Of a stretch of DNA of 64,000 bases, positions 52,514-61,266 are shown piece by piece. The translations under genes and the position numbers were made by a program. Position 1 is the stretch's first letter; the number at the start of each line of letters is the position of its first letter. The DNA is taken from assembly GCF_036421855.1 (NCBI RefSeq), contig NZ_JAZGOK010000001.1; one strand, 5' to 3'. The DNA comes from Georgenia_B sunbinii. Lineage in GTDB: Bacteria > Actinomycetota > Actinomycetes > Actinomycetales > Actinomycetaceae. Under the pieces are notes generated by a model that was given only the letters and a program-made list of their open reading frames with translations, did no database searches and was not told the DNA's origin.

Positions 52514-53119
52514 GTGGACGAGCACTACTTCACCGCCCAGCCGGCGACCCCTGCCGAGAAGCGCCAGATCGACGTGACCCTTCGGGGACGCTCGGCCTCG
52601 ATGACGACGGCGGCCGGGGTCTTCTCCGGCGACCGCCTCGACCCGGGAACCCGGGTGCTGCTCGATGCCGTGCCGGACCCGCCGATCACCGGCACCCTCG
52701 TCGACCTCGGCTGCGGCTGGGGACCGGTGACCGTCGCACTGGCGCAGGCGTCACCGGCGGCGCGCGTCGTCGCCGTCGACGTCAACGAGCGTGCCCGGCA
52801 GCTGACCGCCGCCAACGCCGAGCGGCTCGGGCTCACCGGGGTGAGCGTCGTCGCCCCCGAGGAAGCGGCGCCCCTGGTAGCCGACGGCATCGACGAGCTG
52901 TGGTCCAACCCGCCGATCCGGATCGGCAAGCCCGCGCTCCACGAGCTGCTGCGCACCTGGCTCGGCCGGCTGTCGCCCGACGGCCGCGCCCAGCTGGTGG
53001 TGAGCAAGAACCTCGGCGCCGACTCCCTGCAGCGATGGCTGGAGACTGAGCTGGGCATGACGACCGCGCGGATCGCCACCGCCAAGGGCTTCCGGGTGCT
53101 CACCGTCCGGCGGGGATGA
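52514..53119 (+). CDS. RsmC-like small methyltransferase
   Basis: The product has 201 residues. The SAM-binding motif is LVDLGCGWGPVTVALAQ near residue 63, followed by AVDVNERARQLTAANAERLGL. NPPIRIGK is the catalytic NPPY-type motif of N-methyltransferases, with Ile in the fourth position. It matches the MTS domain of RsmC/RlmG, which methylate guanines in rRNA, but the target site is unknown. The last 20 nt overlap the 3' end of miaA on the other strand. Confidence 0.87.
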   Translation: MDEHYFTAQPATPAEKRQIDVTLRGRSASMTTAAGVFSGDRLDPGTRVLLDAVPDPPITGTLVDLGCGWGPVTVALAQASPAARVVAVDVNERARQLTAANAERLGLTGVSVVAPEEAAPLVADGIDELWSNPPIRIGKPALHELLRTWLGRLSPDGRAQLVVSKNLGADSLQRWLETELGMTTARIATAKGFRVLTVRRG

Positions 53120-54017
53120 GCGAGACGACCCGCTCGGCCGTCGCCTCCTCCGGCGCCAGCCAGACGAGGCGCGGGTCGCGCCGGAACCACTTCTCCTGTC
53201 GCCGGGCGAGCTGTCTGGTGGCGATGGCGATCACCTCGTGCGCCTCGTCAAGACCCATCCGGCCCTCGACGACGGCGATCGCCTGGGCGTAGCCGACGGC
53301 GCGGGAGGCGGTGCGGCCACGCGCCAGGCCGGCGGCCAGCAGCCGCTCGGTCTCCGCCAGCAGTCCGCCGTCGAGCATCGTCCTGGCGCGCGCGGCGATG
53401 CGCTTGTCGAGCTGGTCGCGGGGCACGTCGATCGCCACCTGGACGGCTGGCAGGTGGTAGGTGTGGTCGGGCATCGCGGCCGAGTACGGCCGGCCGGTGA
53501 GCTCGATGACCTCCAGTGCCCGCACGACGCGGCGCACGTTGGCCGGCAGGATCCGCCCGGCGGCCACCGGGTCGCGCCGGGCGAGCTCGTCGTGGAGCGG
53601 CCGCGCGCCGTGCTCCTCGGCCCGCTGCTCGAGGCGAGCCCGGACGTCGGCGTCGGTGCCGGGGAACTCGAGGACGTCGATCGCCGCCCGGATATAGAGG
53701 CCGGAGCCGCCGACGAGCAGCGCCCGCCGGCCGCGGGCCATGATCGCGTCGATGTCGGCCCGCGCCTCGACCTGGTAGGCGGCGACGTTGGCCTCGTCAG
53801 TGACGTCGAGGACGTCGAGCCGGTGGTGGGCGATGCCGCGCCGCTCGGCGGGCGCCAGCTTGGCGGTGCCGACGTCCATCCCCCGGTAGAGCTGCATCGC
53901 GTCGGCGTTGACGACCTCCGCCGCGGCGGGGCCACCGAGCAGCTCGGCGACGTCGAGGGCAAGGTCGGACTTGCCGGTCGCGGTAGGACCGACGACGGCG
54001 ATGACGGGCAGCGGCAC
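53100..54017 (-). CDS. miaA: tRNA dimethylallyltransferase
   Basis: The product has 305 residues. The P-loop is VIAVVGPTATGKSDLALDVAE and the family block VNADAMQLYRGMDVGTAKL follows. Further on are VGGSGLYIRA and the C-terminal RQLARRQEKWFRRD. MiaA adds the dimethylallyl group to A37 of tRNAs reading U-starting codons. The GTG at 54017 is 5 nt after the miaB stop, so the two are co-translated and act in sequence. Confidence 0.95.
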   Translation of the reverse strand: MPLPVIAVVGPTATGKSDLALDVAELLGGPAAAEVVNADAMQLYRGMDVGTAKLAPAERRGIAHHRLDVLDVTDEANVAAYQVEARADIDAIMARGRRALLVGGSGLYIRAAIDVLEFPGTDADVRARLEQRAEEHGARPLHDELARRDPVAAGRILPANVRRVVRALEVIELTGRPYSAAMPDHTYHLPAVQVAIDVPRDQLDKRIAARARTMLDGGLLAETERLLAAGLARGRTASRAVGYAQAIAVVEGRMGLDEAHEVIAIATRQLARRQEKWFRRDPRLVWLAPEEATAERVVSLIPAGR

Positions 54018-54022
54018 CGCGG

Positions 54023-55579
54023 TCAGGCCCGTCGCAGCGACGGCATCCCGAGGCTCACCGAGCCGGCCGCGGCCACCCCCGCGCCACCGCCGTGGTCGTG
54101 GCCGCCCTCGCGGGCGCGCTGCCAGGCGTCGCCGGCACGGGTGCGGCGCAGCTCGTAGCGCCCGCCCTGCAGCGCGGAGTCCGCCACCAGGTGGTGCGGT
54201 GCACCGTGGCTGACGGTCGCGGTGACCATGTCGCCGGGCCGGGGCAGGTCGGCGGCCACCGCCCCCTCCGGTAGCGCGACGTGGACCAGCCGGTTGTCCG
54301 CGGCGCGGCCGCTGATCCGCGCCGTCGCGCCGTCCTTGCGGCCCTCGCCGTCGGCGATGAGCACCTCGACGGTGCGACCGACCTGCGCCACGTTCTCCGC
54401 GGTACCGATCCGTTCCTGGAGCTTCATCAGCCGGCCGTAGCGCTCGGCGACGACGTCGTCCGGGACCTGGTCGGGCAGGTCGGCGGCCGGCGTGCCGGGA
54501 CGCGGGGAGTACTTGAAGGTGTAGGCGGTGGCGAACCGGGAAGCCTCGACGACCTCGAGCGTCCGCGTGAAGTCCTCCTCGGTCTCCCCCGGGAAGCCGA
54601 CGATGATGTCGGTGCTGATCGCGGCGTCGGGCATCGCGGCCCGGACGCGGTCGAGAATGCCGAGGAACTTCGCCGACCGGTAGGAGCGGCGCATCGCGCG
54701 CAGCACCCGGTCCGAGCCGGACTGCAGCGGCATGTGCAGCTGCGGCATGACGTTCGGGGTGTGCGCCATCGCCTCGATGACGTCGTCGGTGAAGGCTGCC
54801 GGGTGCGGGGAGGTGAAGCGCACCCGTTCCAGGCCGTCGATGTCGCCGGTGGCCCGCAGCAGCTTGGCGAACGCGCCACGGTCGCCGAAGCCGACGCCGT
54901 AGGAGTTGACGTTCTGCCCTAGCAGCGTGACCTCGATGGCGCCCTGCGCGACGACGGCCTCGACCTCGGCGAGCACGTCGCCCGGCCGCCGGTCGCGCTC
55001 CTTGCCGCGCAGGTGCGGCACGATGCAGAAGGTGCAGGTGTTGTTGCACCCCACCGAGATGGAGACCCAGCCGGCGTAGGCGGACTCCCGCTTGGTCGGC
55101 AGCGTGGAGGGGAAGACCTTGAGCGACTCCTCGATCTCCACCTGCGCCTCGGCGTTGTGCCGGGCCCGCTCGAGGAGCGTGGGGAGCACGTCGAGGTTGT
55201 GGGTGCCGAAGACGACGTCGACCCACGGCGCCTTGTCGACGATGCCGTCGCGCATCTGCTGGGCCAGGCAGCCGCCGACGGCGATCTGCATGCCGGGGCG
55301 GACCCGCTTGACCGACGCCAGCTGCCCGAGGTTGCCGAACAGCCGGCTGGCCGCGTTCTCGCGCACCGAGCAGGTGTTGATGACGATGACGTCGGCCCCC
55401 TCGGCGAGCCCGTCGCCGTCGGCCGCAGCGCGCCCGGACGCCGTCGGGTCCTGGGCGACCGGGACGTAGCCGGCGCCCTCGAGCATCCCGGCGAGCCGCT
55501 CGGAGTCATGGACGTTCATCTGGCAGCCCATGGTGCGCACGAGGTAGGAGCGCGGGGCGGTGATCGGTGTGTCGGTCAT
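54023..55579 (-). CDS. miaB: tRNA-2-methylthio-N6-dimethylallyladenosine synthase
   Basis: The product has 518 residues. The N-terminal domain has three cluster-binding cysteines (TMGCQMNVHDSERL, INTCSVRENA, VGGCLAQQ). The radical-SAM motif is CNNTCTFC near residue 195. A TRAM domain follows at ~400-470. The last ~40 residues form a Gly/His-rich tail. MiaB inserts the 2-methylthio group into the nucleoside made by MiaA. The ATG is at 55579. Confidence 0.96.
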   Translation of the reverse strand: MTDTPITAPRSYLVRTMGCQMNVHDSERLAGMLEGAGYVPVAQDPTASGRAAADGDGLAEGADVIVINTCSVRENAASRLFGNLGQLASVKRVRPGMQIAVGGCLAQQMRDGIVDKAPWVDVVFGTHNLDVLPTLLERARHNAEAQVEIEESLKVFPSTLPTKRESAYAGWVSISVGCNNTCTFCIVPHLRGKERDRRPGDVLAEVEAVVAQGAIEVTLLGQNVNSYGVGFGDRGAFAKLLRATGDIDGLERVRFTSPHPAAFTDDVIEAMAHTPNVMPQLHMPLQSGSDRVLRAMRRSYRSAKFLGILDRVRAAMPDAAISTDIIVGFPGETEEDFTRTLEVVEASRFATAYTFKYSPRPGTPAADLPDQVPDDVVAERYGRLMKLQERIGTAENVAQVGRTVEVLIADGEGRKDGATARISGRAADNRLVHVALPEGAVAADLPRPGDMVTATVSHGAPHHLVADSALQGGRYELRRTRAGDAWQRAREGGHDHGGGAGVAAAGSVSLGMPSLRRA

Positions 55580-55700
55580 CGTGCGCCAGTCTAGGTCGGC
55601 CGTCCGCGCCCCGGGTGCTGGGACCTCGGGATGCTGCTGTGGCCGCATCGTGACCCGGATGTGCGTGACCCGCGCCACATCGGAGGTTAGGTTGTCTCAC

Positions 55701-56480
<780 letters not shown>

Positions 56481-56530
56481 CCCGCCTGACCGCTCGACCC
56501 GCTGAAGTGTCGCAACCGAAGGAGACAAAC

Positions 56531-57391
56531 ATGCGAAAGACCCGGAAGACCATGATCGCCTTGGCAGCAGCAGGAGTTCTGGTGCTCTCGGCCTGCGGTG
56601 ACGACGACGGCGGCGGCAACGGCGCCGACCCCGCGGACCCTTCGGAGTTCCCGGAAGGCAGCACGATGGCGCGCATCGTCGAGGAGGGCACCATCACCAT
56701 CGGCACGAAGTTCGACCAGCCGCTGTTCGGACTGCAGGGTCCCGATGGCGTGCCGGTCGGCTTCGACGTGGAGATCGGCCAGCTCATCGCCGACACGCTC
56801 GGTGTGGAGGCCGAGTTCGTCGAGGCGCAGTCGGCCCAGCGGGAGACCCTCATCGACAACGGGTCGGTCGACATCGTCGTGGCCACCTACACCATCAACG
56901 ACACCCGCAAGGAGGTCGTCGACTTCGCCGGCCCGTACTACATCGCCGGCCAGTCGCTCATGGTGCTTCAGGACAACACCGACATCAACGGCCCGGACGA
57001 CCTCGCCGGCCACACGGTGTGCTCCGCCGACGGGTCGACCCCGGCGCAGAACATCATCGAGAACTACCCCGAGGCCGAGCTGGTCACCTACGGTGCCTAC
57101 ACCGACTGCCTGGACCCGCTCCTCAGCGGACAGGTGGACGCGGTCACCACTGACAACGTGATCCTCGCCGGCTACGTGGACGAGTCCCCGGACGACTTCA
57201 AGCTGGTGGGTGACCTCTTCACCGAGGAGCCCTACGGCATCGGACTGGCCAAGGGCGATGACGAGTTCCGCGACTTCATCAACGACGTCATCGAGGACGC
57301 TTACGTGAGCGGTGCCTGGGAGGAGGCCTGGAACAACACCGCCGGCGCCGTGCTCGAGGTCCCTGAGCAGCCGGAAATCGACCGGTACTGA
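56531..57391 (+). CDS. gluB: Glutamate-binding lipoprotein
   Basis: The product has 286 residues. The signal peptide MRKTRKTMIALAAAGVLVLS ends in the lipobox LSAC with the lipidated cysteine near residue 21. The family-3 binding fold begins at ITIGTKFDQPLFGLQGPDGVP and continues with GFDVEIGQLIADTLGV and VATYTINDTRKEVVDFAGPYY. The protein captures glutamate or a related amino acid outside the membrane. AAGGAGAC lies 7 nt before the ATG. The downstream hairpin may keep its level above that of the permeases. Confidence 0.92.
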   Translation: MRKTRKTMIALAAAGVLVLSACGDDDGGGNGADPADPSEFPEGSTMARIVEEGTITIGTKFDQPLFGLQGPDGVPVGFDVEIGQLIADTLGVEAEFVEAQSAQRETLIDNGSVDIVVATYTINDTRKEVVDFAGPYYIAGQSLMVLQDNTDINGPDDLAGHTVCSADGSTPAQNIIENYPEAELVTYGAYTDCLDPLLSGQVDAVTTDNVILAGYVDESPDDFKLVGDLFTEEPYGIGLAKGDDEFRDFINDVIEDAYVSGAWEEAWNNTAGAVLEVPEQPEIDRY

Positions 57392-57401
57392 GCTGACGAA
57401 C

Positions 57402-57438
57402 CTCGGTGGTCCGGGGCCCACCGCCCCGGACCACCGAG
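57402..57438 (+). terminator. Hairpin between gluB and gluC (possible attenuator)
   Basis: CTCGGTGGTCCGGGGC at 57402-57417 pairs perfectly with 57423-57438 with a 5-nt loop, a 16-bp stem. It starts 10 nt after the gluB stop. Such intercistronic hairpins can terminate part of the transcripts or protect the upstream message, giving more binding protein than permease. Confidence 0.75.
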
Positions 57439-57460
57439 TCGCTGATCGGGAGCACTCTCA

Positions 57461-58111
57461 ATGAACGTCGTCCTCGACAACCTGCCGGCCTTCTGGAACG
57501 GCTTCCTCACCACCCTGTACCTCGCGGTGGTCGCCGGGGCCATCTCCCTGGTGGTTGGGATGCTGCTGGCCGCCATGCGCGTCTCCCCGCTGTCCACGCT
57601 GCGCTGGGTCTCCACCGCGTGGGTCGAGGTGATGCGCAACACGCCGCTGACCCTGCTCTTCATCTTCGTCTCCGGCGTACTGCTGACGATGGACATCCTC
57701 ATCCCGATCGGCCGCACCCAGGCGATCGTCGCCCTGTCGGTCTACACCTCGGCCTTCGTCTGTGAGGCGGTGCGCTCGGGCATCAACAGCGTGGGTATCG
57801 GTCAGGCCGAAGCAGCGCGGGCGATCGGCCTGACCGGTGGGCAGTCGCTCAACCTCATCGTGCTGCCGCAGGCGGTGCGGACCGTCGTGCCGCCGATCAT
57901 CAACGTGCTCATCGCCATGATCAAGAACACCTCGATCGCCGCCGGCTTCGCCACCGTCGAGCTGGTGTCGACCGCCCGCCGGGTCTCGATATCCAACCCG
58001 GGCGAGTCGATCTGGATCTTCGGCGGCATCGCCATCTTCTACCTCCTCATCACCGTGCCCGCGGGCATGCTTGCCAACCGGATCGAACGGAAGGTGGCCT
58101 TCGCACGATGA
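57461..58111 (+). CDS. gluC: Glutamate-type ABC permease 1
   Basis: The product has 216 residues with about five membrane segments. The polar amino acid permease motif EVMRNTPLTLLFIFV and the cytoplasmic loop EAARAIGLTGGQSLNLIVLPQAVRTVVPP (EAA motif) contact the ATPase. It would form half of the channel with the next gene. The ATG is at 57461; its stop overlaps the next start (ATGA). Confidence 0.92.
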   Translation: MNVVLDNLPAFWNGFLTTLYLAVVAGAISLVVGMLLAAMRVSPLSTLRWVSTAWVEVMRNTPLTLLFIFVSGVLLTMDILIPIGRTQAIVALSVYTSAFVCEAVRSGINSVGIGQAEAARAIGLTGGQSLNLIVLPQAVRTVVPPIINVLIAMIKNTSIAAGFATVELVSTARRVSISNPGESIWIFGGIAIFYLLITVPAGMLANRIERKVAFAR

Positions 58112-58995
58112 GCACCAGCACCGTCCTGTACGACGCGCCCGGCCCGGTCACCCGGCGCCGGCAGCGACTGCTCTCCGCCCTGGCCGGGCTGATCATCCTC
58201 GCCATCTTCGCGTGGGGCATCTACGCGATGTACCAGAACGACATCTTCAACGACCGCTGGCTGGTGCTCATCGACCCGCCCCGCGGCCAGACGGCGAAGA
58301 ACGTGTGGTGGGACTCCCTCCTCTACGGCGGGCTGATCCAGGGCACACTGCGGGCCGCCGCCCTCGCCATGCCACTGGCCGGGCTGCTCGCCCTCGTCCT
58401 GGTCATGGTGCGCACCACGCCGACGAGGATCGTCAGGGTTCCGGCACAAGGTGTCATCGAGATCTTCCGAGGTCTGCCGGTGCTCGTGCTGATGATGTTC
58501 GGGTACTTCGTCTTCGGCTTCAGCTCTTTTGCCTCGGTGGTCTTTGGCCTGGTGATCTACAACGCCGCCATCGTCGCCGAGATCCTCCGCGCCGGCCTCG
58601 CCTCACTGGCGAAGGGGCAGGGCGAGGCAGGTCAGGCGATCGGGCTGTCGTGGTTCCAGAACTTCTTCATCATCATGCTGCCGCAGGCGATCCGGGTGAT
58701 GTTGCCGAGCCTCATCGCGCAGCTGGTGGTGCTGCTCAAGGACACCTCGATCGGCTTCATCATCGCCTACTCCGAGCTGCTGCGGGCCTTCCAGCTCAAC
58801 TACAACTTCTTCGGTAACGAGAGCCGGCTCCCGCTGTTCCTCGCCACGCTGGCGATCTACCTGACATTGAACTTCACGCTGACCCGGGTGGCGATCTTCG
58901 TCGAGAGACGGCTGCGGCAGCGCGGCCAGAAGGCCGACCTCCCCGGCCCACTGACGGGCGCCTCGCACCCGTTCACCACGGGGTCGAGCGTGTGA
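58108..58995 (+). CDS. gluD: Glutamate-type ABC permease 2
   Basis: The product has 295 residues with an N-terminal membrane segment and a larger extracytoplasmic loop than gluC. The family motifs are IEIFRGLPVLVLMMFGYF and EAGQAIGLSWFQNFFIIMLPQAIRVMLPS. It pairs with gluC to form the transmembrane channel. The stop falls 2 nt from the convergent recX stop. The order gluABCD beside recX-recA is conserved in actinobacteria. Confidence 0.92.
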   Translation: MSTSTVLYDAPGPVTRRRQRLLSALAGLIILAIFAWGIYAMYQNDIFNDRWLVLIDPPRGQTAKNVWWDSLLYGGLIQGTLRAAALAMPLAGLLALVLVMVRTTPTRIVRVPAQGVIEIFRGLPVLVLMMFGYFVFGFSSFASVVFGLVIYNAAIVAEILRAGLASLAKGQGEAGQAIGLSWFQNFFIIMLPQAIRVMLPSLIAQLVVLLKDTSIGFIIAYSELLRAFQLNYNFFGNESRLPLFLATLAIYLTLNFTLTRVAIFVERRLRQRGQKADLPGPLTGASHPFTTGSSV

Positions 58996-58996
58996 C

Positions 58997-59605
58997 TCAG
59001 GCGCCGTCGTGCATCGGCTCGCCGTCGTCGGCGACATCCTCGCCGTCGGCCGCTAGCGCCTCGTCGACGGCGCGCATCGCCACCCCTGCGGGGTAGCCCT
59101 TGCGGGCGAGCATCCCGCCGAGCCGCCGACGGCGCTTGTCGCGGTCCAGGCCGCGGCTGGAGCGCACCCGGCGCATCGCGAGATCACGGGCGGCGGCCAG
59201 CTCGGCGTCGTCGTCGACCTGCTCCAGCGCCTGCTCGGCGACCTCTCCGTCGATGCCCTTGCGGCGCAGCTCCTGCGCCAGCGCCCGGCGTGCCAGCCCA
59301 CGCTCGCGGTGACGGGTGCGTACCAGCATCTCGGCGTACGCGGCGTCGTCGAGCAGCTGGACCTCCTCGAAGCGGTCGAGGAGCGGCTGGACGATGTCGT
59401 CGGTCACGTCGCGGTCAGCGAGCTTGGCCGCCAGCTCCCCGCGGCTGCGCGGTGCGGCGGCGAGCAGCCGCAGCGCGATGGTCCGTGCCGCCTCCTCGGT
59501 CGGCGGCTCGGCGTCTGGCGTCCGCCCGCCGTCTGCCGGTTGCTCGCGGCGGCGGCGTTGGCCGAAGCTGCCCCCGCCGCCGCGAGCGGACCCGCCGGTC
59601 GTCAT
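58997..59605 (-). CDS. recX: Regulatory protein RecX
   Basis: The product has 202 residues. After a Gly/Arg-rich N-terminal tail (~1-35) come the three-helix RecX repeats: ALRLLAAAPRSRGELAAKLADRD, LDDAAYAEMLVRTRHRERGLARRALAQELRRKGID, and RLGGMLARKGYPAGVAMRAVDEAL. RecX binds RecA filaments and limits their activity. The gene begins 2 nt after the recA stop, so it is translated with recA and shares its SOS control. Confidence 0.92.
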   Translation of the reverse strand: MTTGGSARGGGGSFGQRRRREQPADGGRTPDAEPPTEEAARTIALRLLAAAPRSRGELAAKLADRDVTDDIVQPLLDRFEEVQLLDDAAYAEMLVRTRHRERGLARRALAQELRRKGIDGEVAEQALEQVDDDAELAAARDLAMRRVRSSRGLDRDKRRRRLGGMLARKGYPAGVAMRAVDEALAADGEDVADDGEPMHDGA

Positions 59606-59607
59606 GC

Positions 59608-60669
59608 TCAGAACTCGACCTCGGGCTCGGCTGCCTTGGCGGCCTCCGCCGCGGCCTTGGCCTTGGCAGCAGGGCTGATGCCGAGCTTGTCGAGGATCTT
59701 CGTCTCGATCTCGAGAGCCAGCTCGGGGTTGTCCTTGAGGAAGCTGCGCGAGTTCTCCTTGCCCTGGCCCAGCTGGTCGCCCTCGTAGGTGTACCAGGCG
59801 CCGGACTTGCGCACGATGCCGTTCTCCACGCCGAGGTCGATGAGACCGCCCTCGCGCGAGATGCCCTGGCCGTAGACGATGTCGAACTCGGCCTGCTTGA
59901 AGGGCGGGGCCATCTTGTTCTTGACGATCTTGGCCCGGGTGCGGTTCCCGACCGGCACCGTGCCCTCCTTGAGGGTCTCGATGCGGCGGACGTCGATCCG
60001 CACCGAGGCGTAGAACTTCAGCGCCTTGCCACCGGTGGTGGTCTCCGGGGAGCCGAAGAAGACACCGATCTTCTCGCGCAGCTGGTTGATGAAGATCGCG
60101 GTGGTGCCCGAGGCGGACAGCGCGCCAGTGATCTTGCGCAGCGCCTGGGACATCAGCCGGGCCTGGAGGCCGACGTGGGAGTCGCCCATCTCGCCCTCGA
60201 TCTCGGCCTTGGGCACGAGCGCCGCGACCGAGTCGATGACGACGATGTCGATCGCGCCGGAGCGGATCAGCATGTCCATGATCTCCAGCGCCTGCTCACC
60301 GGTGTCCGGCTGGGAGACGAGGAGCGCGTCGGTGTCGACGCCGAGCCGCTTGGCGTACTCCGGGTCCAGCGCGTGCTCCGCGTCGATGAAGGCGGCGATG
60401 CCGCCGCCCTTCTGCGCGTTGGCAACGGCGTGGAGCGCGACGGTGGTCTTTCCCGAGGACTCCGGGCCGTAGATCTCCACGACGCGGCCGCGGGGCAGGC
60501 CACCGATGCCGAGGGCGACGTCCAGCGCGACCGAGCCCGTCGGGATGGTGGCGACCGGCGGGCGGGTGTCATCGCCCAGGCGCATGATCGACCCCTTGCC
60601 GAACTGCCGGTCGATCTGGCTCAGCGCCGCCTCGAGTGCCTTGCTGCGGTCTGCTACTGGTGCAGCCAT
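59608..60669 (-). CDS. recA: Recombinase RecA
   Basis: The product has 353 residues, the normal size. Walker A is GPESSGKTTVALHAVA near residue 66. VVIDSVAALVPKAEIEGEMGD holds Walker B. LMSQALRKITGALSASGTTAIFINQLREKIGVFFGSPETTTGGKALKF covers the DNA-binding loops (split here as MSQALRKITG and NQLREKIGV). The C-terminus is Ala/Lys-rich and ends in acidic EPEVEF. No intein is present. It performs strand exchange and triggers LexA cleavage. A LexA box lies ~196 nt upstream. Confidence 0.98.
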   Translation of the reverse strand: MAAPVADRSKALEAALSQIDRQFGKGSIMRLGDDTRPPVATIPTGSVALDVALGIGGLPRGRVVEIYGPESSGKTTVALHAVANAQKGGGIAAFIDAEHALDPEYAKRLGVDTDALLVSQPDTGEQALEIMDMLIRSGAIDIVVIDSVAALVPKAEIEGEMGDSHVGLQARLMSQALRKITGALSASGTTAIFINQLREKIGVFFGSPETTTGGKALKFYASVRIDVRRIETLKEGTVPVGNRTRAKIVKNKMAPPFKQAEFDIVYGQGISREGGLIDLGVENGIVRKSGAWYTYEGDQLGQGKENSRSFLKDNPELALEIETKILDKLGISPAAKAKAAAEAAKAAEPEVEF

Positions 60670-60864
60670 CTGCGTTCTCCTTGGTGCTTGGCGGCCGCCG
60701 CGCTGCGCGACGTGCCGGTCGTGTGTAGGGCTGGTCTGTCAGGGCCCGCCCTCGCCGAGCGGCTACCTGTGGGGAGGCTATGTCCGACCACCGACATCCG
60801 GTCCAGGTGCCCCACGGGCTGTGGGGATCCGGGCACCGTCCTGCCCCTGTGCAGAAGCCTAGCC

Positions 60865-60878
60865 CGAACGGCTGTTCG
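60865..60878. promoter_or_regulatory. LexA (SOS) box upstream of recA
   Basis: CGAACGGCTGTTCG is a perfect match to CGAAC-N4-GTTCG, followed by A as in the longer consensus. It is the best SOS box in the window and should control recA-recX. The remaining 60670-60947 region shows no other clear element; the long distance to recA implies a leader of up to ~190 nt. Confidence 0.9.
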
Positions 60879-60947
60879 AATGGAGTGGCGACACGCGAGG
60901 CAGTTTTGTCGCCGTCGCCGGAACGGGCGGGCCGCCGCCACGAGCGG

Positions 60948-61178
60948 TCAGCGGCGCTTGGGGTCCAGCGTGCCGCGGTGGCGCCAGCGCACCCGCTCGT
61001 CGAGCTCCATCTCCCGGCACACCGCGTCCCAGACCTCCTGCGGCGCCACGCCGTCGGCGAGCGCCTGCTCCGCGGTCCGGTTGCCCAGCGGCAGCAGCAC
61101 GAGCTCGGTGGACAGCGTCCGGCCGTAGGCGGCGCCGAACGTCTCGTCCAGGGCGCGCCGGAACTCCGAGTACTTCAC
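60948..61178 (-). CDS. DUF3046 protein
   Basis: The product has 76 residues. The sequence VKYSEFRRALDETFGAAYGR and QALADGVAPQEVWDAVCREMEL matches the actinobacterial DUF3046 family, which almost always lies just upstream of recA, as here. Function is unknown. The GTG at 61178 gives the family N-terminus. It is divergent from lhr. Confidence 0.87.
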   Translation of the reverse strand: MKYSEFRRALDETFGAAYGRTLSTELVLLPLGNRTAEQALADGVAPQEVWDAVCREMELDERVRWRHRGTLDPKRR

Positions 61179-61266
61179 CGCACCAGGGTGCCACGTCGCG
61201 CACCCCACCTGTACCACCCCGCCCAGCAGCCGCGCCGGTGTCGGTGGCTGCCCCCACAATGGGGCG

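Noticed and set aside
53100..55226. Single 708-residue protein covering miaA and part of miaB
   Set aside because: The upstream half is an alternative frame of miaB; miaA has its own GTG start at 54017.
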